Shown one piece after another: positions 23,301 to 34,568 of a DNA stretch of 64,000 bases. This stretch comes from Flagellatimonas centrodinii (GTDB taxonomy: Bacteria > Pseudomonadota > Gammaproteobacteria > Nevskiales > Nevskiaceae). Under the pieces are notes generated by a model. That model saw nothing but the letters and a program-made list of their open reading frames with translations, was not told the origin of the DNA and made no database searches. A program made the translations under genes and the position numbers. The stretch spans positions 620,001 to 684,000 of the forward strand of contig NZ_CP092104.1 in NCBI RefSeq assembly GCF_016918765.2, given 5' to 3'. Position 1 is the stretch's first letter; every line of letters begins with the position of its first letter.

Positions 23301-24971
23301 GTAGACAAAATCATCGCTGTAGGACGTCTCCGAGCTCAGGGTCAACGCATCGGTCAGCGCGATGTTGATCTGCAGCTCGCCGATATCGGCCTTGGCGCGG
23401 TACTCGGGATTGATGGTGGACTCGATGGTGCGGAGGCTCTGCTGCTGCGTGGTGCTGAGATAGGGATCGTCCAGCGCGATCGGCAGTCCGATACCCGCCA
23501 ACGGCACGTAGTAGGGCAGCATCACACCGTTGGGGGTCTGAAGGGAGTCGGCTGAATACAGTGAGCCCCGCTTACAGCCCTGGCTCAAGGTCGCCTGAAT
23601 CCCGGAGTACAACTGGAAGGCTTGCCCCGCGTTGGTCAGGTGCTCGAAATAGTCGACGTCATACCCCGCCACATTGGTCACGACATCCTTGTCGCAGAGC
23701 TGCTTGCCGGAACGCAGGCGGTCATCGTCTTCTTCGAAGTGCTCCCAGATCAGGTTGGCTTCAATGATGTCGTTGGGCTTGAACCGCAGCGAGGTGCGCG
23801 TGGACCACAGGTCCCGCCCGTCGATGGGGCTGTCGGTGATGGCGTTATCGGCGTAGCCGTCACGCTTGGTCCAGGCGCCGGCAAAGCGCAGGGCCACGGT
23901 GTCTTCCACCAGCGGCAGGTTGATCATCTGCTCGATGCGGTGGCTGTTGTAGTTGCCCATGTCCACCGACGCGCGCGCTTCTGCGTAAAAACTCGGCTTG
24001 GCAGTGATCAGGTTCACCACCCCGGCGGTGGCATTGCGGCCATAGAGGGTACCCTGCGGTCCACGCAGTACCTCGATGCGCTCGAGATCGTAGAATTCCT
24101 GCTCGAAGAAACGGTTGCGGACAAACGGGGTGTTGTTCATCGCCACCGCCACCGCGGGATCGGTCGTCGCCGAGATGGCCTGGGTGCCAATCCCGCGGAT
24201 CTGGATCGAATAGCCCGAGAAGTTGGTCTTGGTGAACGTCATGTTCGGGACCTGGGTGATCAGGTCCGGCCCGCCTGCGATCTGACTTTTGGTCAGGTCT
24301 TCCATGCTGAAGGCACTGATGGCAATCGGCACGTCCTGCAGCCGCTCCGACTTCTTCTGTCCGGTGACAATGATCTCTTCCACCCCGGCGCGGCGGGCAA
24401 TTTCGACGCTGGCCGTGGTGGACTGCCCCGGCGCGGCGATGCCGAGATCGATGCTGTCATCCCGCAGCAGAGCGGGGTCGGGCTGGTCGTCGAGCAGTGC
24501 AAGGTCAACGCTGACAATGCCGGCTTCGGCATCCACGCCGATGTCGGCGGCCTTGCGCAGCACCAGGGTTTCTGCGTTTACCGAGACGCCGACCAACCCC
24601 GTGCCCTCCAACAGCAGCTGCAGCGCCTGGGCGGCGGACAGCTCACCGCTGACAGCGGGCGTGCTGACGTCCTCGGAAATCTCGGGGCTATACAACACCC
24701 GCAGGCCGCTTTGCTCACCGAAGCGGTCGATGGCGTCGGCCAAAGAACTGGCCGGGATGTCGAAGCGGGCGGTGACGCCGGGCGCCAGTGCCGAGGTGCG
24801 GGTTTCCACCGCGTCGACCTGGGCCTGAGCCTGGGCGACCGGCAGCCCGACCAATGGCAATGCCAGCAACAACATGGCGATGCCATGCTGTAGCCGGGGC
24901 ATACGGGCGGGGGTTGGGCGCGCGCGGACACGGCCGAGTGCATCGGGGGCTTTTCTCTTCATATCTCCCAT
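20307..24971 (-). CDS. TonB-dependent receptor 1 with STN domain and extra C-terminal beta-barrel
   Basis: 1554 residues, far longer than usual receptors (700-1000). A signal peptide ends near AQAQAQ (about 50). A secretin/TonB short N-terminal domain spans about 69-139 (FDIPASSLADAIDRFGEQSG), the part that signals to FecR. The TonB box region is VEEIIVTGQKK (about 196-206). The plug follows with PDLITQVPNMTF, RGIGTQAIS and VLRGPQGTLYGRNATAGVVN. The barrel appears to end near residue 1182 at LFGLRVTKNW, as in ordinary family members. A further 372 residues form a second beta-rich region ending YDRTIEGPTLKLGIGFGG. An alternative start 9 bases downstream (MKRKAPD) is possible. Substrate unknown. 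The ECF/FecR pair 1 is nearby on the same strand. Confidence 0.93.
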   Translation of the reverse strand: MGDMKRKAPDALGRVRARPTPARMPRLQHGIAMLLLALPLVGLPVAQAQAQVDAVETRTSALAPGVTARFDIPASSLADAIDRFGEQSGLRVLYSPEISEDVSTPAVSGELSAAQALQLLLEGTGLVGVSVNAETLVLRKAADIGVDAEAGIVSVDLALLDDQPDPALLRDDSIDLGIAAPGQSTTASVEIARRAGVEEIIVTGQKKSERLQDVPIAISAFSMEDLTKSQIAGGPDLITQVPNMTFTKTNFSGYSIQIRGIGTQAISATTDPAVAVAMNNTPFVRNRFFEQEFYDLERIEVLRGPQGTLYGRNATAGVVNLITAKPSFYAEARASVDMGNYNSHRIEQMINLPLVEDTVALRFAGAWTKRDGYADNAITDSPIDGRDLWSTRTSLRFKPNDIIEANLIWEHFEEDDDRLRSGKQLCDKDVVTNVAGYDVDYFEHLTNAGQAFQLYSGIQATLSQGCKRGSLYSADSLQTPNGVMLPYYVPLAGIGLPIALDDPYLSTTQQQSLRTIESTINPEYRAKADIGELQINIALTDALTLSSETSYSDDFVYSLQDFNRFNTAPGAWLNADTTKVENLREGVLQLGPDGGIFCDPQLGCSDRLVAVDISTAESRQFSQELRIASDFDGPFNFSLGANYLRYTTEDKYYVFFNSISMIAAFGDPNPSSQRLPYIAGVTDNGVCLPNGYAPGDPAEVYGVTQCVYMDPNPIGSLNDKGHNYFLSRNPYTLHSQAIFGEAYYNITPDLKLTVGARWSEDEKDAPRIPSWTLASLTVGYPTAEVISQTWREPTGRIVLDWKPDLGFTDETLVYGSFSRGYKAGGSNPPGFVYTYYADPIQAQGLGAVSATRPRTFEPEFINAYEIGTKNTLMDGRLTVNMAAFYYNYHDYQISEIVDRSAFNRNFDAEIWGFELETDWYALDNLRLGFKGGYQKTRIGDGEKAIDLMDRTAGNDDWVVVRPFPTYASSCILPEWLFGGLKRESEFTSDLVPGPTGLGSVGGGGPGGCEIAYLNGNDPVTNLPYVPDPTVGGGSNTLQYHPNYPGWDPATAPNNGEGFAKDLSGNELPNAPNYTLTLTGDYILPLGNAWLMTLHADLHWQSESWWRIFNDHEFSRLDDYYTANVAAIFMNEASGWNVMAYVKNVFDETAISGAFLNSDDTGLTTNIFLTEPRLFGLRVTKNWGGGSTLGNFGRRFDAGHRWPLQLEVGGQVQRVDADNTAALPTFYDAFSGPLDIAEGVQSADLGWGQTREIKLGWRPDAGPWTLSVGYRQGNLRHSVAGGASWETEPFCPLVGGSFEAQCTNPIPAPIWIDLQSYSRTNRVAAEMRASESYRLFDVAIRRDLELSTFSRSSVELAVRRARLISQTQAALEGVPDWMIPENVDVFFVGQRPVTHTVYQADFDARRGFDGTGPLLTWSAASPLFGNPQSGVVELDWSLSGGALFGRQTTDIADSEESEWYYAWTAVQASGFQAPPQTPTAITERTVPGTRRSTSETVPMVGATLGLSYRVNSLSLSAGYRWERYIDAIDGGVEERKTYDRTIEGPTLKLGIGFGG

Positions 24972-25158
24972 CCAGGTTTTCGCTGATGTGAGTGGCGGCG
25001 CTTCCTCCCAGAAGTCACCTTTGCCGCCAGTCTTCAGAGTAATAAATGCCTGAGGGGGGATTTACCCCATGTTGGGGGGCGCCGTTGGCGCCCCGGGAAT
25101 CGAGAATCGGGAGTCGGGAATCGTAGAAGCAGCAGCAACAGCAACAGCAACAGCATTA

Positions 25159-25259
25159 CTCTCGCGGAGCCGCTGAGATCGCGGAGAACGTCAAAAGCGT
25201 TTCAAGTGACTATTTCCGCTGTCGTTTTTCTCTGCGTGCTCTGCGTTCTCTGCGAGAAA
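25159..25259. repeat. Imperfect 100-base inverted repeat, MITE/REP-like
   Basis: The left arm (25159-25199, CTCTCGCGGAGCCGCTGAGA and on) pairs with the right arm (25217-25259, ending TCTCTGCGAGAA). The loop is about 17 bases. Arms match at roughly three of four positions. The CTCTGCG motif repeated three times in the right arm is typical of intergenic repeats in Xanthomonadales-like genomes. Confidence 0.65.
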
Positions 25260-25270
25260 CCGCCTTTGAC

Positions 25271-25315
25271 GTTGCTTCTACTCGGCACGCATCACTCAAC
25301 TCTCAGCACTGTCTT
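25271..25315. repeat. 45-base dispersed repeat, copy A
   Basis: The reverse complement matches 41477-41521 at 38 of 45 positions with no gaps. The core on the minus strand is TGAGTGATGCGTGC. It stands beside the large inverted repeat and 88 bases before the subtilisin start. Confidence 0.75.
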
Positions 25316-25402
25316 ATGGAACCGTTGGTCCGCTGCCTGCGTCCGTTCCCCACAGCATTCCGTATGATCAGAACGGTTCTTGACCATGGATGGCAGGCAA
25401 TG

Positions 25403-27886
25403 ATGAAAGTGACTTGGGCACTGGCTATGGCGGCGGCTTCCGTGCTGCCAGCGGCATGGGCGGTGACGCCCCAACACCCCTTGGCACCGCATGTGCCGGG
25501 CGAGGTGATCGTGCAGTACCGGCCGGGGGCGGTGCTCGGCAAGTCATCGGCCGCCTGGGGCCTGGAGAAGCGTGCGACGCTGGCCGAAGGCGCGGCGGCG
25601 CTGTTTGCGGTGCCGGCCATCACCGATGTGGCATCCATGATCGACGCGCTGGCCGACGACCCGGCGGTGGCCTGGGCCGAACCCAACTATCTGCGCTACC
25701 CGCTGCAAACTGCCACGCCCAACGACCCCCTGTTCGGTGACCTGTGGGGCCTGCAGAACACCGGTCAGGCCAACTTCGTGCCTGGCCCGGGCGCGCCGGT
25801 CAGTGTGGTGGGGGCGGACATGAACCTGCTGGCGGCCTGGGACCCGGCCGGTGACGGCAGCTTTACGCGCACCGGCGACCCGTCGGTGGTGGTGGCGATC
25901 ATCGATGACGGCTTCGAGATCGGCCATGCCGATCTGGCCGACAACTTCATCAGCGCCGCTGGCTATGGCGACCCGCGCCCGACCAGCAGCGAACAAAACC
26001 ACGGCACGCTGGTGGCGGGCTCGCTCGGTGCCATCGGCAATAACGGCCGCGGCGTGGCCGGCACCACCTGGCGCAGTTCGTTACTGCCGCTGCGGGTGGG
26101 CTCCAGCAGCGGCGGGCTGAGTTCGGCCGACATCATGCGGGCCATCGAATACGCACGTGACAACGGCGCTGACATCATCAACGCCAGCTTTGGCGGGCCG
26201 GGATATTCGCAGACCGAGGAGAACCTGATCCGCGGTCTCGCTGATCGCGACATCCTGTTCGTGGCGGCCGCCGGCAACGACGACGCCAATCTGGACTTCG
26301 GGCGACTGGCCTACCCGGCGCTGTACGACGCCCGCAACGTGATCGCGGTGGCCGCCACCAACCGCCAGGACGATATCGCCAGCTTCAGCATGTACGGCCC
26401 GCTCAGCGCGGACGTGGCGGCGCCCGGCCTGCAGATTGTCACCACCGCGGTGGGCGGTGGCTATGTCACCGGTAATGGGTGTGGCAGTGGCGGCAATTGC
26501 GGCGTCTCGGGCACCTCGTTTTCGGCGCCCTACGTCGCGGGTATCGCGGCGCTGCTGAAAGCACATGTCAGCCCAACGCCGGGCTGGCGCGAGATCAAGG
26601 CGCGGCTGGTGGAAAGCGGCGATTCGCTGGGCAATGCCCGCGCCCGCAGCGCCGGTGGCCGGGTGGATGCGGCAGCGGCGCTGGACATGAGCCCACGACC
26701 TTCACTGACGATCGACACGGTCACGCTGGACGACGGCAATAACGGGCGGCTCGACCCCGGGGAAACTCTCGACGTGGTCGTCACCGTGTTCAACGGCTGG
26801 ATGCCCGCCAGCAACGTACAGGCCAGCCTCAGCGCACAGGGGCCGGTGACGGTGAACGACGGCACCCTCAGTCTCGGCAGCATCGCGGCCGACGGCACGG
26901 CGCAGGCGCGGTTCAGCGTCACCGTCGGCGGCACGCCAGGACAGTATGAGGAGGTGATCTTCACCCTGGCCCTGAGCGCGGACGGTGGCTACAGCACCCA
27001 GCGCAGTTTCATCCAGGAGGTGGCGCTGCTGCCGCTGGGCATGACGGTGAATCCCAGCTTCCAGATCGGCCTGCCCGACCCCGACGCGCTCTACGACGAG
27101 TTCCACACCTGGCATCTCGATGTGCCGAGCAAACCGGCCGGCACCCACACGCTGGTGGTGCGCAGCCGCACCGCCAACGAGATCGACATTGATCTGCTGG
27201 GGCGCGCCGGCAGCGCACCGCGCTACCTGATCACCCTCAATCTCGACCCCAACATTCCGACCAATCGCGGGTTCTTCTGCACCGGCACCACCGCCGGCTG
27301 CCAGGACCCGAACACACTCGTCGGCGGTCGCTTCGACGGCAACGAGGCCAACACCTTCGTGCTCACAGATGGCACCAGCTTGCCGCAGAGCTTCTATTTC
27401 ACGGTGGTGAACTTTGCCCAGGCTGCCTTCGGCTACGAGTTGAGCGCCAGCCTCGAGGCGGGCGACCTGCGCCCAGCGCCGTTCAACTTCGAACCCGCCA
27501 CCCAGGTCCCGCCCGGGCAGCTGGCAGTGTCCAATGTCATCACCGTCAGCGGCATCACCGCGCCGACCTTCGCCTATGCCGGCAACGGCCAGATCAGCGT
27601 CAACAATGGCCCCTATGTCACCGACACCACGGTGGAGAACGGCGACACCGTGCGGGCGCGCGCGCTGTCACCGGCCAGTGGCACCACGCGGGCGGATGTC
27701 ACCATCGGCGGCGAAGAATCATCGTTCATCGTCACCCCCGGCGCGGTGGTGCCCGGCCCCGGCGTACCGGGTCCGCTGCCCTCCGGCGGCGGCGGGGCGC
27801 TGTCGTGGTGGATGCTCTGCGCCGCCCTCATTGGCGTGGCGAGCCGCCGAGTCACCGTAGTCATCGGGAGACCACGGAGCGCCTGA
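25403..27886 (+). CDS. Secreted subtilisin-like serine protease (S8) with GlyGly-CTERM-like tail
   Basis: 827 residues. The signal peptide (MKVTWALAMAAASVLPAAWA) supports this start, and the preceding in-frame ATG lies one codon upstream. A propeptide-like region covers about 30-100 (GEVIVQYRPGA...AEPNYLRYP). The catalytic triad is Asp167 (VVAIIDDG), His199 (EQNHGTLVAG) and Ser371 (SGTSFSAPYVAG). Two or three beta-sandwich regions follow, including a CARDB-like part (LDPGETLDVVVTVFNG). The tail has SGGGGALSWWMLCAALIGVASRR, shown here in outline as Gly-rich, hydrophobic, Arg-Arg, which resembles the GlyGly-CTERM sorting signal cleaved by rhombosortase. Unusually, 11 residues follow the Arg-Arg. 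It is divergent from TonB receptor 1 and stands alone. Confidence 0.92.
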   Translation: MKVTWALAMAAASVLPAAWAVTPQHPLAPHVPGEVIVQYRPGAVLGKSSAAWGLEKRATLAEGAAALFAVPAITDVASMIDALADDPAVAWAEPNYLRYPLQTATPNDPLFGDLWGLQNTGQANFVPGPGAPVSVVGADMNLLAAWDPAGDGSFTRTGDPSVVVAIIDDGFEIGHADLADNFISAAGYGDPRPTSSEQNHGTLVAGSLGAIGNNGRGVAGTTWRSSLLPLRVGSSSGGLSSADIMRAIEYARDNGADIINASFGGPGYSQTEENLIRGLADRDILFVAAAGNDDANLDFGRLAYPALYDARNVIAVAATNRQDDIASFSMYGPLSADVAAPGLQIVTTAVGGGYVTGNGCGSGGNCGVSGTSFSAPYVAGIAALLKAHVSPTPGWREIKARLVESGDSLGNARARSAGGRVDAAAALDMSPRPSLTIDTVTLDDGNNGRLDPGETLDVVVTVFNGWMPASNVQASLSAQGPVTVNDGTLSLGSIAADGTAQARFSVTVGGTPGQYEEVIFTLALSADGGYSTQRSFIQEVALLPLGMTVNPSFQIGLPDPDALYDEFHTWHLDVPSKPAGTHTLVVRSRTANEIDIDLLGRAGSAPRYLITLNLDPNIPTNRGFFCTGTTAGCQDPNTLVGGRFDGNEANTFVLTDGTSLPQSFYFTVVNFAQAAFGYELSASLEAGDLRPAPFNFEPATQVPPGQLAVSNVITVSGITAPTFAYAGNGQISVNNGPYVTDTTVENGDTVRARALSPASGTTRADVTIGGEESSFIVTPGAVVPGPGVPGPLPSGGGGALSWWMLCAALIGVASRRVTVVIGRPRSA

Positions 27887-27994
27887 TGTCATCGCGAGGG
27901 GCGCAGCCCCGCGGCGGCGATCTCATGTCGAGGGCAGTGCGGGCAGTGCCGCCAGAACGAGATTGCCACGCCCCCTGCGGGGGCTGGCAATGAC
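27860..27994. repeat. Palindromic GTCATYGC element, copy 1
   Basis: Arms are GTCATCGCGAGGGGCGCAGC at 27888 and, inverted, ending GGCTGGCAATGAC at 27994, each continuing into GGCGATCTC/GAGATTGCC. An extra half-arm (GTCATCGGGAGACCACGGAG) lies at 27860 and overlaps the last codons of the subtilisin gene. The same family occurs at 30866-31132 and 36431-36644. It fills the spacer between the protease and arsC. Confidence 0.8.
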
Positions 27995-28011
27995 GGGGAA
28001 CGGGCCGCCCC

Positions 28012-28356
28012 TCAAAGCACCGCCAGCACTGCCTCCGGCGGGCGGCCGATGGCGGCCCGCGAGCCGACGACGAGGATGGGCCGCTCGATCAGCACCGGGT
28101 TGTCGGCCAGCAACTGCAGCCAGGCCTGACGCGAGCGATCATCGCCCGGGTTCAGGCCGAGCGCCTTGGCGGCGTCCTCCTTGAAACGCACCAGGCTTTC
28201 CGGCCCGGCGCCGAGGGCGGTGCAGATGCGGTCCAGCTCGGCAACCGTGGGCGGGGTTTCGAGGTAGCGCACCACCTCGGGCGCATGGCCACGGTCCTGC
28301 AGAAGTTGCAGGGTCTGACGCGACTTCGAGCACCGCGGGTTGTGATAAAGCTTCAT
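28012..28356 (-). CDS. arsC: ArsC-family arsenate reductase (glutaredoxin type)
   Basis: 114 residues with a thioredoxin fold of the ArsC/Spx group. Cys9 in NPRCSKSRQTL is the catalytic cysteine. The region IERPILVVGSRAAIGRPPE carries the conserved Arg-Pro and Gly-Arg-Pro-Pro elements of glutaredoxin-coupled arsenate reductases. No other ars gene is near, so a general redox role (as for YffB/Spx-like relatives) cannot be excluded. The next gene upstream ends 12 bases before it. Confidence 0.85.
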   Translation of the reverse strand: MKLYHNPRCSKSRQTLQLLQDRGHAPEVVRYLETPPTVAELDRICTALGAGPESLVRFKEDAAKALGLNPGDDRSRQAWLQLLADNPVLIERPILVVGSRAAIGRPPEAVLAVL

Positions 28357-28368
28357 CGCCGCGCGGCC

Positions 28369-28764
28369 CTAAAACTGGATGCGTCCGCCGCCCGCCCCCG
28401 GCGGCAACCCGCCAGCCGGACCCCCCTGCCCCGGTACCAGGATGGAACTCGCCTGCTCGCGGCGCATGCGTTCCATCTCTTCCATCATGTTCTGGATGGC
28501 GGCCTTGGCGGCGTCGGGGAATTTCTCCAGCGCCTCGTTGACGCTGGTGGCGTCGATGGCGAAATTCAGCGGCAGCGCACCGGCCTGGGTCATCAGCGTG
28601 GCGTGGCCTTCATATTCCACGGGCCGGCTCGGGTCGTCGGCACCGTCGGCGGTCACCGGCACCAGACGGCGCAGGGTGCCAACCCGACGGTCGGTTAAGC
28701 TGTCTTCGCGGAACAACTGGGTGGTGTCGAGGCGGATATCGGGCAAGCCGGAGGGGTCAGCCAT
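28369..28764 (-). CDS. Conserved-looking hypothetical protein between thiC and arsC
   Basis: 131 residues, no family recognised. It has no signal peptide or membrane helix. The middle shows beta-strand-like stretches (HATLMTQAGALPLNFAIDAT), followed by a charged helix (EALEKFPDAAKAAIQNMMEEMERMRREQ split here as two parts in the protein, about 75-103). A Gly/Pro-rich tail follows (GGPAGGLPPGAGGG). Spacing of 12 bases to arsC and 24 to thiC suggests one transcript. The coding call rests on good codon use, tight packing and lack of overlap. Confidence 0.65.
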   Translation of the reverse strand: MADPSGLPDIRLDTTQLFREDSLTDRRVGTLRRLVPVTADGADDPSRPVEYEGHATLMTQAGALPLNFAIDATSVNEALEKFPDAAKAAIQNMMEEMERMRREQASSILVPGQGGPAGGLPPGAGGGRIQF

Positions 28765-28788
28765 GGCGGTTCTCGTTGGGGATGGGTG

Positions 28789-31132
<2,344 letters not shown>

Positions 31133-31187
31133 AACGCTTGGCCTTCTTCTTGCATCGGCACGACCCACCTTGTACCCGGAGCTAACG

Positions 31188-32486
<1,299 letters not shown>

Positions 32487-32494
32487 GCGCGGCT

Positions 32495-33115
32495 ATGAGC
32501 AGCCCCAGCCCGATGAACCTGGCCCGGCGCCGGCGTGCGCTGGAAATCGGCCTCAGCGGTGTGCTCGGCGGCGGCCAGCTACGCGATGCCCTGGCCCTGT
32601 GGGACGGCACCTATGCGAAGGACCGGGCCAACGCGATGACCGACTTCGCCCAAACCCTGACCGCACAACTGGGGCTGGCACCGCGGCAGGCAGTGGCGCT
32701 GCGGTCGGCCCTGTTCCAGGCATTGCTCAAGTACGACGTTCAGCGCGACGCCCCGCCTGCGGGGCCGGCCAGTACCGGCGCCACCATCGGCAGCCCGGCC
32801 TACATCGTGTTCCGCGAAATGGCGGTGCGCCTTTTCAATACCGCGGAACACGCCGGACCCGAGGCCCTGCGTGATTTCATCGAAACTGCCGAATCGCCCG
32901 AGACCGCCATCCTCTCCGGCGGCCTGCACCAGGGCGATTTCGGGGCCGTCAGCGGCGCCGACGACAAGACCCTGGCGTCCATCCTGCACCGGCTGTATGT
33001 GGGCCTGGTCCACGCCGTCGGGCCGGTTGCCGCCGACCGCGGCCTGGCGCGCGCCGTGAGTGCCGCCGAGGCGCTGCCGGCAGCCGTGCAGTTCTCGCCG
33101 CAGCGGCTGTTGTAG
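32495..33115 (+). CDS. Hypothetical protein downstream of amt
   Basis: 206 residues, mostly helical by eye, with no signal peptide or membrane segment and no family recognised. The frame begins at MSSPSPMNLARRRR 8 bases after the amt stop; a GTG 12 bases upstream would overlap that stop. Ala/Leu-rich helices (LAPRQAVALRSALFQALLKYD) are followed by a more variable part. Tight linkage to amt suggests joint expression. The strand and frame are supported by codon bias and by the absence of a competing gene. Confidence 0.65.
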   Translation: MSSPSPMNLARRRRALEIGLSGVLGGGQLRDALALWDGTYAKDRANAMTDFAQTLTAQLGLAPRQAVALRSALFQALLKYDVQRDAPPAGPASTGATIGSPAYIVFREMAVRLFNTAEHAGPEALRDFIETAESPETAILSGGLHQGDFGAVSGADDKTLASILHRLYVGLVHAVGPVAADRGLARAVSAAEALPAAVQFSPQRLL

Positions 33116-33178
33116 CGCACCGGGCACAACGAACGAGGCGCCCACCCGTGGCGCCTCGTCCATCACCCCGCGGGGCGA

Positions 33179-34549
33179 TCAGTTGCCTGCACGTCGCACC
33201 CCGTCGATGCTGAACTCGCCCGGCCGCGGCTCGCGGCGGTTGAACCGGGCCGAGCTCGGCTCTTCGCTGGTGATGTTCTCGGCGCTGTAGGCGCCCGACA
33301 GCAGGTCCTGATAGAAGCTGGCGTTGAGGTAGTAGAACTGGCCATCGTAGGCGTAGGCGGCGGCGTTGTTGGTGACCCGCCACAGCTCGCCGCGACGGTC
33401 GTACAGGTCTGCCAGCGACAGCTGCCAGGAGTCCTCTTCGACATAGAACACACGCTTGCCGTAGACGTGCCGGTTGCCGGGCTTCAGGGTGCCTTCCACC
33501 ACCCAGACCCGTCGCAGCTCCCAGCGCAACGTATCGGGGTTCGGGTGCCCGGTGGTCGAGGTGATGTCGGCATAGGCCGTGGCGGGGTCTTCCAGCCGGT
33601 TGGTGTGGAACGGTACGTAGAGCGCCTGCCGCCCCACCAACTTCCAATCGAAACGCTCGGGCGAGCCGTTGAATCCGTTCTGCTCGTCCACTACCCGCGG
33701 CCCCACCGGCATCGGGTAGTCGAACCCGACATCCGGCGACTTGCGCAGCCGCCGTGAACCGGGGTCGTACTGCCAGGCCTGGCGCGGTGCGTTGAGAAAG
33801 TCGAAGGTGTTGACAGTGAATGACACCTTGCCTGCCTCGCGTGGCGGTGCCTTCTGCGCACTGATGCTCTGCGAATAGACGTCGCCGTCGTTCCAGCCTT
33901 CGCGGTCGTTGCCCCGCAGATAGCGATTGAACACCGTCAGCTCGTTGCGGGCCCAGGCCACGGCACCGTTGGGCTGCACATACGCGCCGACATTGGGCGC
34001 TTCGAGCATCCAACCGCCCACCGTGGTCATGATGTTGTAGACCACCTCGATTCCGGTCTGCGGGATTGGAAACGCCGGCCCGCCATAGGCACCGACCAGC
34101 GTAAGGCCATCGTTGGTGAGGGACGCTTCGGTGGCATTGCGCCGCACGTTCTCGTTGACCGTGTCGCTGTGGCGAAAATCGCGGCGCGTCGGGTACACCA
34201 CCATGCGATAGGTGTCGGGGTAGCGTGCGAACAGGGCCTTCTGGCCCTCACTCAGGTTCGCCGCGTGCTCGGCCATGTTGGCCGCGGTAATGGTGAGCAG
34301 CGGCGCGTCGTCCGGGTACGGGTCGGCATTGCGCTTGCCGTCGTAGTCGACGTGCTCGGGCACCCCCAGCCACTTGCCGCTCCATTCGGGGATGCGGCCG
34401 TCCTCGCTGGCAGCGCGCTCGGCGCCGGTGGGGGTCAGCGTGGTGCCGAGTGCGGCGGCGGCTTCAGCCGACACCGCCGAAAATGCGGGCTGGCTGGCCA
34501 CAAGGCTGATCAAGGCAACCGCCGGCAGGCAGATGAACGTGGTTCTCAT
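33179..34549 (-). CDS. DUF1329 periplasmic/outer-membrane-associated protein
   Basis: 456 residues with a signal peptide (MRTTFICLPAVALISLVASQ, cleavage near AFS-A). The body matches DUF1329: LGTTLTPTGAERAASEDGRI and PEWSGKW near the N-terminus, YPDDAPLLTITAANMAEHA, then the aromatic WVVEGTLKPGNRHVYGKRVF and EEDSWQ. The family has a LolA/LppX-like fold and usually accompanies DUF1302 proteins and sometimes RND pumps, often in degraders of hydrophobic compounds. It follows the DUF1302 gene by 19 bases. A role in moving a hydrophobic ligand across the periplasm is inference. Confidence 0.9.
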   Translation of the reverse strand: MRTTFICLPAVALISLVASQPAFSAVSAEAAAALGTTLTPTGAERAASEDGRIPEWSGKWLGVPEHVDYDGKRNADPYPDDAPLLTITAANMAEHAANLSEGQKALFARYPDTYRMVVYPTRRDFRHSDTVNENVRRNATEASLTNDGLTLVGAYGGPAFPIPQTGIEVVYNIMTTVGGWMLEAPNVGAYVQPNGAVAWARNELTVFNRYLRGNDREGWNDGDVYSQSISAQKAPPREAGKVSFTVNTFDFLNAPRQAWQYDPGSRRLRKSPDVGFDYPMPVGPRVVDEQNGFNGSPERFDWKLVGRQALYVPFHTNRLEDPATAYADITSTTGHPNPDTLRWELRRVWVVEGTLKPGNRHVYGKRVFYVEEDSWQLSLADLYDRRGELWRVTNNAAAYAYDGQFYYLNASFYQDLLSGAYSAENITSEEPSSARFNRREPRPGEFSIDGVRRAGN

Positions 34550-34568
34550 GTGGTTTCTCCGTCCGGGT

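Larger units (their letters stand above)
24972..25402. other. Divergent spacer between TonB receptor 1 and the subtilisin gene
   Basis: No gene. From the receptor side it holds the presumed receptor promoter region, a GGCGCC/GGGAATC repeat block (25078-25115), a CAGCAA microsatellite (about 25120-25155), a large inverted repeat (25159-25259) and a 45-base element shared with the region upstream of TonB receptor 2 (25271-25315). The region is therefore nearly all repeat-derived apart from the flanks. Confidence 0.6.

Noticed and set aside
28369-28764. The 131-residue protein as a BolA, YbaB or SecB-type protein
   Set aside because: Size and a charged helix allow such guesses, but no signature residues of those families are present.
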